A stretch of 26,548 nucleotides of DNA from Candidatus Obscuribacterales bacterium (GTDB taxonomy: Bacteria; Cyanobacteriota; Vampirovibrionia; Obscuribacterales; Obscuribacteraceae), in contig JAKFVJ010000051.1 in assembly GCA_021732245.1 (NCBI GenBank), positions 1 through 26,548 on the forward strand. The letters run 5' to 3'. A program made the position numbers and the translations under genes. Below, piece by piece: positions 1 to 7,542 of the stretch. How positions within the stretch are numbered: the stretch's first letter is position 1; each line of letters starts with the position of its first letter. Below the pieces are notes generated by a model. The model searched no databases. It had not been told where the DNA came from and was given only the letters and a program-made list of their open reading frames with translations.

Positions 1-1373
1 GTTACGCCATCCGACGATCCGAACATTATTGGTTTGCCGCCTGCGGCATCTTTGTTCAATATTTTCGATTGAGTTGGATCGCGGCCGGCAAAATTTGATT
101 TGGTTAGGCTTACATCGTCTGTTGTTTGAGCCTCATTGAGATCTGCAAGACATTGCTTTAGGACTGCTAGCCGTCCGCTTGTTTGACCGATATGTTTTTC
201 TGCTGCTTCAAACCGAGCTTTGTTCTTCGAGAAAAGTTTGTATTCGGCTTGTGCATTTTGGCTTGGCGATAAACTTGGATCCAATGCAATCGTTGTCGGT
301 TGGTCATCAGCATAGAAGTTGCTGACGATGACTTCTTCCTGCCCCATTTTGATGTTGGCGATATTGGCTAAAAGCAGATCCCCGTATTGTTTGTGTGTTT
401 CATATCCAGCCGCTGAATCGCGTTGATCGACAGATACTGCCAATCTTGAGGAAAGTCTTTTTTCCTCAGTTCTTATTAGTGAGCGAAGCTCCTCGCGCGC
501 TTGATTGAAACTGACTCTATCTTCTAGCTGTTGGTAGTAGGTTGCGACTAATTCGTTTACACTTTTGAATTCTTGCCATTGGTCAATGTCATCGCCGTTA
601 TGTGACCAGTTGAATATGCTGTACTTGGTCAGATCCAGCCTCATGGCTGGATTTGTGTTTTCCAGTTTTTGAATCTGCGCAATCATTTTCCAGAGTCGTT
701 TCGACTTGCTGTCTGATTCATTGAGCTGACTTGCTAACTCTTCAGCTAACGGACGCCCCAGTCCGGAAAATTTACTCAAGAGAAAATCTTCGTCGACTAT
801 CTCTGCGCTGTCGATGGTTTGCGCCACTTCTTCTGAATTTGTACTGAAGATATTTAGTTTGTTTTGTTTGGGAGGTCTCACGTAGCGAAGACCCGAAGCA
901 ATCTCTCGCTTGGAGGACATCTCTGCCGTGACATTGTGCGATGCTGCAATTATTTTTTCTGATTCTTTGTCCCAGAAAATTAGATTGCTGTGCTTGCCCA
1001 TTATTTCAACGGTCAAAACTTTTGTGCTTCTTGTGCCTAACTCATCGACGGAAGAAAAAACGAGATCAACTATTCTTTCGCCGTCTACTGCCGAAATGGA
1101 AAGTAGTTGTGCGCTGACAAGATATTTTCTGAGAGCCAGACCAAATGCCGATTGACTCTTCAGTTTGGAAGTCTTTGCTTTTTCAAGTAAGCAAACTCTG
1201 CCCATTGCCGTATTGGCTGATAAAAGGAGGTGATGTTGCCCACTTGTCTGACGAAAGGTTAAGCACAGCTCGTCGCGAGCAGTTTGCTGGCTTTTATCGA
1301 GCCTGGCCTTGGTTAGAAGAAGCTTCAATTCTTCGACCACAGCTTTTAGTGTTAGAGCATCAACAGCTTGCAT
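1..1373 (-). CDS. rqcH: RqcH/NFACT-family ribosome quality-control protein (partial, C-terminus off the left edge)
   Basis: 457 residues are visible, reading leftward off the window. The family is usually about 560-590 residues, so the C-terminal part carrying the NFACT-R domain is missing here. The NFACT-N domain is clear: residues 35-61 have the ELCLTFR...HHLLLSA pattern, 80-84 ALRKY, and 123-132 the hallmark EIMGKHSNLI, followed by GLRYVRPPKQNK (161-172). A helix-hairpin-helix-like stretch (FSGLGRPLAEELA) and a long charged coiled-coil region follow. Then come the conserved YGDLLLANI and LDPSLSPSQNAQ blocks. RqcH binds the 50S-peptidyl-tRNA complex and drives C-terminal alanine tailing of stalled chains. 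The D-R pair of the tRNA-binding motif appears as E99-R100. The start ATG follows an AAGAG purine run. The gene is divergent from gmk. The family call is firm; activity is inferred. Confidence 0.9.
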   Translation of the reverse strand, partial: MQAVDALTLKAVVEELKLLLTKARLDKSQQTARDELCLTFRQTSGQHHLLLSANTAMGRVCLLEKAKTSKLKSQSAFGLALRKYLVSAQLLSISAVDGERIVDLVFSSVDELGTRSTKVLTVEIMGKHSNLIFWDKESEKIIAASHNVTAEMSSKREIASGLRYVRPPKQNKLNIFSTNSEEVAQTIDSAEIVDEDFLLSKFSGLGRPLAEELASQLNESDSKSKRLWKMIAQIQKLENTNPAMRLDLTKYSIFNWSHNGDDIDQWQEFKSVNELVATYYQQLEDRVSFNQAREELRSLIRTEEKRLSSRLAVSVDQRDSAAGYETHKQYGDLLLANIANIKMGQEEVIVSNFYADDQPTTIALDPSLSPSQNAQAEYKLFSKNKARFEAAEKHIGQTSGRLAVLKQCLADLNEAQTTDDVSLTKSNFAGRDPTQSKILNKDAAGGKPIMFGSSDGV

Positions 1374-1375
1374 GT

Positions 1376-1404
1376 TTGATCTCTTCGGCTCTCTCGGGTT
1401 TAAT
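1376..1404 (+). promoter_or_regulatory. Sigma70-type promoter for gmk-rpoZ
   Basis: TTGATC (1376-1381) and TTTAAT (1399-1404) are separated by exactly 17 bases. They match the -35 box at 4/6 and the -10 box at 5/6. They sit in the 69-base gap between the divergent rqcH and gmk starts, which would put transcription start about 30 bases upstream of the gmk ATG. This is a visual match only. Confidence 0.5.
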
Positions 1405-1442
1405 GGTAGGACTTCACCAAATAGTAACGCAACAGGACTTCC

Positions 1443-2051
1443 ATGGCAGTTCCCCAAGGCAAGATAGTTGTAATTACCGGCCCATCGGGCGTTGGTAAGG
1501 GCACTGTCGTGCAGCGCATTTTGACTGATGTGCCTAATGTCGTTAAGTCAGTATCTCTAACAACCAGAGAAAAACGGGTCGGTGAAGTGGAAGGTGTGGA
1601 CTATTTCTTTGTTGACAAGGCTAAATTTGAAGATCTGGTCAAGCAAAATACCGTACTTGAGTGGGCTGAGTTTGCCGGCGCCTGCTACGGCACGCCGAAA
1701 AAATGGGTTGATGAACAGCTGAAAGCCGGTCTTGATGTCATTTTGGAGATTGAAGTGCAAGGGGCAATGCAAATAAAGAAATGCTGCCCAACTGCCCTGC
1801 TCATCTTCTTGTCGCCGCCCTCGTTTGAGGAATTAGAGTCACGTCTTAGAGGGCGAGCCACTGAAACGCCGGAGAAAATTGCCCTGCGTTTGGCTAAAGC
1901 CAGCCAGGAATTGACCCAAAAACATGAGTTCCACTACGAAGTTGTTAATGACAATTTAGAAGATGCTGTTGCCAAACTTATTAGCATAGTCAAGCATGAA
2001 CGTAGTAGAATGATTGATTCAAACAAATTAGATTCCCACAGTTTAGGCTGA
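1443..2051 (+). CDS. gmk: Guanylate kinase
   Basis: Phosphorylates GMP (and dGMP) to GDP with ATP, in the cytoplasmic guanine nucleotide pathway. The 202-residue length is normal. The P-loop GPSGVGKGT is at 13-21. The GMP-binding segment follows: TTREKRVGE (40-48), DYFF (53-56), EWAEFAGACYGT (73-84) and LEIEVQGA (101-108). The R..GR lid arginines lie near 134-140. The ATG has an AGGA ribosome site about 7 bases upstream. It is followed two bases after its stop by rpoZ, the usual bacterial gmk-rpoZ arrangement, so the two are almost certainly cotranscribed and end at the hairpin at 2301-2335. Confidence is very high. Confidence 0.97.
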   Translation: MAVPQGKIVVITGPSGVGKGTVVQRILTDVPNVVKSVSLTTREKRVGEVEGVDYFFVDKAKFEDLVKQNTVLEWAEFAGACYGTPKKWVDEQLKAGLDVILEIEVQGAMQIKKCCPTALLIFLSPPSFEELESRLRGRATETPEKIALRLAKASQELTQKHEFHYEVVNDNLEDAVAKLISIVKHERSRMIDSNKLDSHSLG

Positions 2052-2053
2052 AA

Positions 2054-2272
2054 ATGAATACAACAAGAATCCTAGATAGACTTTTGGATAAGCACGAGAA
2101 CCGCTACGAGCTAGTGCTCAAGGTTGCTCAGCGCGCCAAGCAAATCAAGAATGAGACACGTGAGCAGCAAAAGGTAACAAACGCAGTTATCCAGGCTCTG
2201 CAAATGGTCGCTGCCGAAGGAGATGGCACAATTCTCATTTCTCCAAGCGGAAGCATCTATCGTCCTTATTAG
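2054..2272 (+). CDS. rpoZ: RNA polymerase omega subunit
   Basis: 72-residue protein with the omega core NRYELVLKVAQRAKQI (16-31) and the following helix QKVTNAVIQALQMVAAEG (39-56). Omega helps assemble and stabilise beta-prime in RNA polymerase and, in many bacteria, forms part of a ppGpp site. The gene starts two bases after the gmk stop with only a weak ribosome site (AGGC), which suggests translation coupled to gmk. The C-terminal tail (ILISPSGSIYRPY) has no feature I recognise. The length is typical for compact omega proteins. The family call rests on the NRYELVL core together with the gmk neighbour. Confidence 0.92.
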   Translation: MNTTRILDRLLDKHENRYELVLKVAQRAKQIKNETREQQKVTNAVIQALQMVAAEGDGTILISPSGSIYRPY

Positions 2273-2300
2273 TTGCGATCCTTCGTAACTTCCCCACTGA

Positions 2301-2335
2301 AGACGGGCTTAAATGGATTTAAGCCCGTCTTTTTG
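2301..2335 (+). terminator. Intrinsic terminator after gmk-rpoZ
   Basis: A perfect 13-base-pair stem (2301-2313 with 2318-2330; AGACGGGCTTAAA on the left arm) closes a TGGA tetraloop and is followed directly by a T run (2330-2334). It lies 28 bases after the rpoZ stop. This is the strongest terminator in the window and ends the gmk-rpoZ transcript. Confidence 0.93.
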
Positions 2336-2336
2336 C

Positions 2337-2365
2337 TTGCTATGACGCAGTGTTGAACTTATACT
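2337..2365 (+). promoter_or_regulatory. Promoter for the small membrane protein gene
   Basis: TTGCTA (2337-2342) and TATACT (2360-2365) have a 17-base spacer. They lie directly after the rpoZ terminator and about 26 bases before the ATG at 2391. The position between a terminator and a small gene makes the match more believable than the boxes alone. Confidence 0.55.
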
Positions 2366-2390
2366 TCTGCCACGAAAGAGGCATCAGGCA

Positions 2391-2603
2391 ATGAATTTCT
2401 GGCACGTAATTCTTTTATTCGCCGCCATGGCAGGACTCATGGGTTGGTGGCGTTTGCCTTTCTGGAACGGCGTCTTATGGTACTGTGACTGGAAAGACGG
2501 CGCAGATCTCGACTGGGGCGTTGAAATGTTTTCCACCATCGCCGTGCCGTTTGCATACATGTTCGCCATCTTCGAAATTATTCTGATTTTCGGTACTAAG
2601 TAG
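2391..2603 (+). CDS. Small Trp-rich two-helix membrane protein, function unknown
   Basis: 70 residues that I do not recognise as a named family. Two hydrophobic segments (about 4-20 and 47-67) flank a Trp/Asp-rich middle (WNGVLWYCDWKDGADLDWG, 25-43). Seven of 70 residues are Trp (4, 19, 20, 25, 30, 34, 42), which is exceptional. The likely topology is a hairpin in the membrane with a short acidic loop. An own promoter (2337-2365) and an AGG close to the ATG support expression. Its last 8 bases overlap the 3' end of the convergent dus gene. A diverged duplicate of residues 44-70 lies 28 bases downstream (2632-2715), which is independent evidence that this reading frame has been under protein-level constraint. 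Confidence 0.72.
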   Translation: MNFWHVILLFAAMAGLMGWWRLPFWNGVLWYCDWKDGADLDWGVEMFSTIAVPFAYMFAIFEIILIFGTK

Positions 2604-3705
2604 CAACTGCAAAGTTCGCTTGCACAGGGATGTGGAAATGTTTTCCACCGTCGCGATAACGTTGTCCTACATTTTCGCTGTATGTGAAATAGTTTGGATT
2701 TTCAGTGCCGCGTAAAAACCGCTCCAGTCCTTCTTTCCCTTCTGTTTGAAGAGCAAGCTCTGAAAGCACCTCATGGGCCTCCAGTGCTGTTGTTATTTGC
2801 GTTAGCCTGTTGCGGAAGGAGGCACTTTTGTGGATGCCTTTCGTGTAATTGATCATGTGCTTGCGTGACTCGTTGGTACCAACGCGCTCGCCTTTGTAGG
2901 CTATCAGGTTGATGCAATGCACATAAGCTGTAATCAGCTTGTCTATGTCATTTGGTGCATCATCGAGAATGCCCGTGTCGATGAATTTGGTTATTCGTGG
3001 AATTAGCCAGGGATTTCCTAGGCTGCCGCGTGCCACAGCTACTCCGTCGGCGCCCGTTATTTCCAGCAAGCGTGCTGCGTCAGTTGGATCAAATACGTCA
3101 CCATTGCCGAAAACCGGCACAGACAGCGCCTTTTTGACTTCGCCTATTGCATGCCAATCGGCTTGTCCTGAATAAAATTGTGAGCGTGTTCTGCCGTGGA
3201 CGGTGACTGCGTCGCCGCCTGCTTCTTCAACCATGCGTCCAAATTCAACTGCATTGCGCGAGTTGTCGTCCCAGCCAAGGCGAAATTTTACGCTTAGTGG
3301 AATGCTGATTGCTTGTCTTACTTCGCGGATGATATCGCGAGCAAGATCCGGTTCTTTCATGAGCGCGCAGCCGTCTTTGCCTTTGGTGATTTTCGGCACC
3401 GGGCAACCCATGTTGATGTCCACAAAATCAGCGCCTTTTGCCTGCGCGCGTGCTGCAGCTTGCGCCATTACGTCCGGCTCATGGCCAAATATCTGAATAC
3501 CTATGGGATGTTCTGCCGTATCAAGGTCCATCAGTCTGGTGTCCTTCTGGTGCATTAGAGCGCGACTGGAGACCATCTCGGTGGACATCAGGCAATTGGG
3601 GTCGACTAGTCTAACTACAGACCGATAGACAATGTCCGTGACGCCAGCCATGGGCGGCACGTAGACTCTACTATTGAGAGTTAGCGATCCAATCTTTATT
3701 GCCAT
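2596..3705 (-). CDS. dusB: tRNA-dihydrouridine synthase, DusB/NifR3 type
   Basis: FMN enzyme that reduces uridine to dihydrouridine in the tRNA D-loop using NAD(P)H. The N-terminus has the family signature PPMAGVTD (17-24). The NMGCPVPK block gives the catalytic Cys101 and Lys105. K140 and H170 follow, with the FMN phosphate loops at GNGD (200-203) and ARGSLGNPW (225-233). The helical RNA-binding domain ends near residue 333. The protein is 369 residues, longer than typical bacterial DusB (about 320-335), and the extra tail (from about 334) is encoded antisense to a diverged copy of the neighbouring small membrane gene. No Shine-Dalgarno sequence is visible before the ATG. It lies 53 bases after clpB in the same direction with no terminator between, so read-through from clpB is likely. 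Confidence 0.93.
   Translation of the reverse strand: MAIKIGSLTLNSRVYVPPMAGVTDIVYRSVVRLVDPNCLMSTEMVSSRALMHQKDTRLMDLDTAEHPIGIQIFGHEPDVMAQAAARAQAKGADFVDINMGCPVPKITKGKDGCALMKEPDLARDIIREVRQAISIPLSVKFRLGWDDNSRNAVEFGRMVEEAGGDAVTVHGRTRSQFYSGQADWHAIGEVKKALSVPVFGNGDVFDPTDAARLLEITGADGVAVARGSLGNPWLIPRITKFIDTGILDDAPNDIDKLITAYVHCINLIAYKGERVGTNESRKHMINYTKGIHKSASFRNRLTQITTALEAHEVLSELALQTEGKEGLERFLRGTENPNYFTYSENVGQRYRDGGKHFHIPVQANFAVAT
2632..2715 (+). pseudogene. Truncated, diverged duplicate of the small membrane protein, antisense inside dusB
   Basis: Reading rightward, the 27 codons GTG...TAA align without gaps to residues 44-70 of the 70-residue protein at 2391-2603. By my count 57 of 81 bases and 14 of 27 residues are identical (VEMFST, Y.FA, EI, IF conserved), and most remaining changes are hydrophobic to hydrophobic. 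The two copies end in stop codons at the same aligned position. The N-terminal half is absent, so this looks like a remnant of a tandem duplication. An AGGGA seven bases before the ATG at 2638 leaves open a translated 25-residue single-helix peptide. The opposite strand encodes residues 331-358 of DusB in the same codon register. Confidence 0.6.
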
Positions 3706-3758
3706 AGGAGATTAGTTTGGCATTATTAAGTGAGAAAGGCAAATAAGAACTAAGTCCT

Positions 3759-6401
3759 TTAGCTGCCTACAGCCAACTCTACAGGTTTTCTAAAGGTTAG
3801 GTCTTCACTCTTGCCGTCGCTGTCTATCTCAATCTTGTCGCCATCGGCAAACTGTCCTTCAAGCAACTTAAGCGCCAGCGGATTTTCGATTTCCTTTTGA
3901 ATTAGGCGCTTAAGCGGACGGGCTCCAAAAACAGGATCGTAGCCTGTTCGAGCAAGCCAGTCTTTTGCAGTTTCGGTTGCCTTGAGTTCGATTTTTCTGT
4001 CGGCTAGACGCTTGTTGAGCAAGTGTAATTGCAGGTCAACAATTCGCTTGAGTTGCTCAGCCGTAAGCGCATGGAAGACGACAGTTTCATCGATACGGTT
4101 AAGGAATTCCGGACGGAAGTGCTCGCGCAGTGCTTCGATTACACGCTCTTTCATTTGCGTGTAGTGATCAGTGCCATCAATGGCCGATTTCACTTGGTAG
4201 TCCAGAATGTACTGGCTGCCTATGTTTGACGTCATGATGATGATCGTGTTTTTGAAGTCGACTTTGCGTCCTTTGGAATCGGTCAAATGTCCTTCATCCA
4301 AAACTTGCAAGAGCACGTTAAACACATCCGGGTGTGCCTTTTCAATTTCATCAAACAAAACGCAAGTGTAAGCACGTCTGCGTACTGCTTCCGTTAACTG
4401 ACCACCTTCATCAAACCCGATGTATCCCGGCGGTGCGCCAATAAGACGCGCTACTGTGTGTCTTTCTTGATACTCGGACATATCTATGCGCACAATTGCT
4501 TGTTCATCATCGAAGAGAAACTCAGCCAAGGCTTTTGCAAGTTCCGTTTTACCAACACCGGTTGGTCCTAAAAATAGGAAACTGCCAATTGGACGTTTGG
4601 GATCTTGCAATCCGGCGCGAGCGCGGCGTACGGCATTGGATACAACAGAAATTGCTTCTTCTTGTCCGATTACGCGTTTGTGCAAATGCTCTTCCAGCTT
4701 GAGGAGCTTTTGTACTTCTCCTTCCATAAGCTTGGTTACAGGAATGCCTGTCCATTTCGAGACGATTTCGGCAATGTCGTCTTCTGTAACTTCTTCAGAA
4801 AGCAGTCTTGGACCTTTCTTCTTATTGAAGACTTCTTCTTCGGACTTGAGCTGTTTTTCCAGTTCAGCCAGTTTGCCGTATTTCAATTCGGCGGCTTTAG
4901 CTAAATCAGTCACACGCTCGGCTTGCTCGATTTGAATTTGCGTGGATTCAATGTCGGCTTTTATTGCCTGAATTCGCTGCAGCGCTTCTTTTTCAGATTG
5001 CCAGCGCGTGCGCAGAACTTCTGCGACTTCTTGCATGTCGGCTAGTTCGCGCTCCAGCTTTTCCAGGCGTTCTTTTGATTGAGCGTCCTTTTCCTTCTTG
5101 AGCGCTTCACGTTCAATTTCCAGCTGGATGCGTCGTCTTTCCAATTCGTCCAGTTCGGCCGGCATTGAATCAATTTCAATACGCATTTTGGCCGCCGATT
5201 CGTCGATAAGGTCGATTGCTTTATCCGGTAAGAAGCGGTCTGTTATGTAACGGTGTGAAAGCACTGCTGCTGCAACAAGAGCCGAGTCTTTGATGCGAAC
5301 TCCATGGTGCACTTCGTAGCGTTGCTTTAGTCCACGCAAAATAGAAATCGTCTCTTCCACACCGGGCTCATCGACATTTACCATCTGGAAGCGGCGTTCA
5401 AGTGCCGGGTCTTTTTCAATGTGCTTGCGATATTCATCAATGGTTGTAGCGCCGATGCAGTGCAGCTCTCCGCGAGCCAGTGGCGGCTTCAGCAAATTGC
5501 CTGCATCCATTGAGCCTTCGCCTGATGATCCTGCGCCTACAACGGTGTGTAATTCGTCAATAAAGAGAATAATGCCGCCGTTGCTGTCGATAACTTCTTT
5601 GAGGACAGCTTTCAAACGCTCTTCAAATTCGCCACGGAATTTAGCTCCGGCAATAAGCGCTCCCATGTCGAGCGACACAAGCTTTTTGTTTTTCAACCCT
5701 TCCGGCACATCACCTTTGGTGATGCGCTGGGCAAGTCCTTCAACAATGGCTGTTTTACCAACACCTGGTTCACCTACTAGAACAGGATTGTTCTTGGTGC
5801 GGCGGGACAAAACTTGCATGACACGCCTTATCTCGTCATCGCGACCGATAACAGGATCGAGTTTCCCTTGTTCGGCAGCCTTAGTCAGATCTCGTCCGTA
5901 GCGCTGCAACGCTTCATAAGTGGCTTCAGGATCTTGGCTCGTTACGGATTGATTACCGCGAATTGAGCTCAAGACTTCCAGAATTTTGTTTTTGGTTATG
6001 CCTTGTTTTTCGAGAATTGCACCAGCTTGATCTTTCTTGTTCTCGGCCAGCGCCAACATCAAGTGTTCGACACTGATAAATTGATCTTTGAGACGTTCCG
6101 CTTCTTTGTTGGCGTCTTCCAGCACCGACATCAAGCGGGCTGACACATGCAGTTCGTCTTTGGCTTGTGAAATTGAGGAGCCCTTTGGTTGGCTCTGCAA
6201 ATACCTTGTCACTGCTTCGGTGACAATTTCCGGATTTACTTTGAGACGTTCCAAAATTTTGGGCGCGAGTCCCTCGTTTTGTTCAAGCAGCGACAGGAGC
6301 AAATGCTCGGGAGTCACTTGACTCTGTCCATAACGTGACAAAATTGCGCGGCAGTTGGTAACTGCCTCTTGTGCCTTATGTGTAAAACGCTCTAAGTTCA
6401 T
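3759..6401 (-). CDS. clpB: ATP-dependent protein disaggregase ClpB
   Basis: 880-residue hexameric AAA+ chaperone that works with DnaK/DnaJ to rescue aggregated proteins. Domains in order: a double Clp-N repeat (about 1-145); the first AAA module with Walker A GEPGVGKT (210-217) and Walker B ILFIDE (278-283); the coiled-coil middle domain (about 410-525) that separates ClpB from ClpA/ClpC; and the second AAA module with Walker A GPTGVGKT (612-619), pore loop GYIG (659-662) and Walker B VLFDE (681-685), ending in the ClpB D2-small domain. The start has AGGTGA five bases before the ATG. I found no CIRCE operator upstream. The leader instead carries a roughly 94-base element shared with pyrG (6428-6521). 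Length and motifs look fully intact. Confidence 0.98.
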   Translation of the reverse strand: MNLERFTHKAQEAVTNCRAILSRYGQSQVTPEHLLLSLLEQNEGLAPKILERLKVNPEIVTEAVTRYLQSQPKGSSISQAKDELHVSARLMSVLEDANKEAERLKDQFISVEHLMLALAENKKDQAGAILEKQGITKNKILEVLSSIRGNQSVTSQDPEATYEALQRYGRDLTKAAEQGKLDPVIGRDDEIRRVMQVLSRRTKNNPVLVGEPGVGKTAIVEGLAQRITKGDVPEGLKNKKLVSLDMGALIAGAKFRGEFEERLKAVLKEVIDSNGGIILFIDELHTVVGAGSSGEGSMDAGNLLKPPLARGELHCIGATTIDEYRKHIEKDPALERRFQMVNVDEPGVEETISILRGLKQRYEVHHGVRIKDSALVAAAVLSHRYITDRFLPDKAIDLIDESAAKMRIEIDSMPAELDELERRRIQLEIEREALKKEKDAQSKERLEKLERELADMQEVAEVLRTRWQSEKEALQRIQAIKADIESTQIQIEQAERVTDLAKAAELKYGKLAELEKQLKSEEEVFNKKKGPRLLSEEVTEDDIAEIVSKWTGIPVTKLMEGEVQKLLKLEEHLHKRVIGQEEAISVVSNAVRRARAGLQDPKRPIGSFLFLGPTGVGKTELAKALAEFLFDDEQAIVRIDMSEYQERHTVARLIGAPPGYIGFDEGGQLTEAVRRRAYTCVLFDEIEKAHPDVFNVLLQVLDEGHLTDSKGRKVDFKNTIIIMTSNIGSQYILDYQVKSAIDGTDHYTQMKERVIEALREHFRPEFLNRIDETVVFHALTAEQLKRIVDLQLHLLNKRLADRKIELKATETAKDWLARTGYDPVFGARPLKRLIQKEIENPLALKLLEGQFADGDKIEIDSDGKSEDLTFRKPVELAVGS

Positions 6402-6709
6402 CGGTCACCTACTTTGTGTATCGCTCTGGTTTCGCTTCGCTTCACCTTCGCTCGCTATCCAGCATCCTTGGTTCGCTTCGCAGCGACCGCCTCACCGGCG
6501 CTCTTGCTACGCTTCTTGTTCCCCGTATTCAACAACTTATCAGCACTTTATTACAACTAACTCACTTTTCATAAATATTTAGCCCATTCACTTTTCAAGC
6601 ACAAGAAGACACAGAATTTGTTCGTGCAGAGCGGTATTATGATTAGTAGTTGCAACTGAGGCGATTTGGCCCTTAGTGCGGCTTTCGAGGACAGTTGCGG
6701 ATTCCATAA
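6402..6709. other. 308-base divergent spacer between clpB and the J-domain gene
   Basis: This spacer holds the clpB leader with the shared repeat element (6428-6521), then an AT-rich stretch with a 9-base direct repeat TCACTTTTC at 6562-6570 and 6588-6596, then the upstream region of the J-domain gene. I see no convincing ORF, tRNA or CIRCE element. Promoter candidates for either gene are too weak to assign. Both the clpB and the J-domain transcripts must begin somewhere in this stretch. Confidence 0.6.
6428..6521 (-). repeat. Leader element copy 1 (clpB), shared with pyrG
   Basis: In clpB orientation this segment aligns along almost its whole length with the pyrG leader (12868-12965). The core (6475-6514 against 12916-12955) is 35/40 identical by my count. 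Its proximal edge is 26 bases before the clpB start codon, against 19 bases for pyrG. Similar placement in two unrelated leaders suggests either a dispersed repeat tolerated in 5' UTRs or a cis-acting RNA. The hairpin of the pyrG copy is only partly kept here: six of seven pairs, two of them G-U, and one C-C mismatch. Confidence 0.7.
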
Positions 6710-7435
6710 ATGCAAGAGTTTGAAGAAGATCACTACGCAACTTTAGAGGTAGACGAGAAAGCCTCGCCTGAAGATATTCGCAAGGCCTATATTCGCCTGG
6801 CCAAAAAATTGCACCCGGATCGCTTTCCCAATGACGCTCAAAAGCGGGCGCAGGCTCAAGAACAATTTGCTCGTGTAACAAGAGCACATGAAGTAGTCAG
6901 CGACGCCACTAGAAGGGCTGAGTACGATGCCCTGCGCATACTTGTTAAGGAACGCCAGGCGGCAAAAGCGGCAAATCCAATGTCGGACAATTTTGTCAGT
7001 CCAATATCGACTATTGGCAGTTCGTCGATGGCCCAGAAATTCGAAGTTGGTTCGAATATTAAGTGGGCGGAAAAGCATCTAGTTCGTGCAGAAGAGCTTT
7101 TGAAAAATGGGCGTATCCCAGATGCTGAAACAGCAACCAAGGAAGCTTTAAGGCTCTTGCCTACTGATCCACGTTGCCATGTGATGATGGCTGAAGTCTT
7201 TCTAGCTAAAGGCTGGCGCACTATTGCCTTAACTGAAGTCCAAGCGGCCCTGCGTGTTGATCCAAAGAACACGGAAGCCAAGTCATTGGAAATGAAGATC
7301 AAGATTCAGACTGCCCAGTCCGATACAAAAGGCGGTAAAAAATCGGCTGCCGGGCAAGCCGCAGCAGCTTCTGGTGGATCTTCCGGAATGGAATGGTGGG
7401 AGCAGCTAAAAGCACTCCTCACCAAAAAGCTGTAA
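6710..7435 (+). CDS. J-domain (DnaJ-like) protein with TPR-like region
   Basis: 241 residues. The J-domain spans about 7-75, with the DnaK-stimulating HPD motif at 35-37 and the helix-III pattern AYIRLAKKLHPDRFPNDAQ around it. A linker rich in Ala/Ser follows. Residues about 112-190 form two TPR-like helical hairpins (AEELLKNGRIPDAETATKEAL and MMAEVFLAKGWRTIALTEVQ). A low-complexity Gly/Ala linker leads to a C-terminal amphipathic WWEQLKALLTKKL. It lacks the zinc and C-terminal domains of true DnaJ, so it is a class-C J protein that would recruit DnaK to a specific client. An in-frame stop immediately precedes the ATG, which fixes the start. No good ribosome site is visible. Its divergent neighbour clpB belongs to the same chaperone network. 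Confidence 0.88.
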   Translation: MQEFEEDHYATLEVDEKASPEDIRKAYIRLAKKLHPDRFPNDAQKRAQAQEQFARVTRAHEVVSDATRRAEYDALRILVKERQAAKAANPMSDNFVSPISTIGSSSMAQKFEVGSNIKWAEKHLVRAEELLKNGRIPDAETATKEALRLLPTDPRCHVMMAEVFLAKGWRTIALTEVQAALRVDPKNTEAKSLEMKIKIQTAQSDTKGGKKSAAGQAAAASGGSSGMEWWEQLKALLTKKL

Positions 7436-7542
7436 ACGATTTACTCTGAAGTCCTGGTTGTCAAGAATTGTTGTCATGAACAAGATGACCTACCGTGTTA
7501 AGATATCGGCGATATATTCTCATTGCAACCAGGAGAATTTCA

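Noticed and set aside
910..1498. Two rightward ORFs over the RqcH region
   Set aside because: They are antisense to a well-conserved NFACT reading frame and resemble no family; the leftward frame explains the DNA.
6402..6709. CIRCE heat-shock operator before clpB
   Set aside because: I looked for TTAGCACTC-N9-GAGTGCTAA and found no acceptable match.
6588..6887. Leftward 99-residue ORF over the start of the J-domain gene
   Set aside because: Antisense to the J-domain including its HPD motif; no independent support.
7495..7542. ATG 16 codons upstream as the start of the secreted protein
   Set aside because: It would bury the signal peptide; the GTG at 7543 has a good ribosome site and a proper signal sequence.
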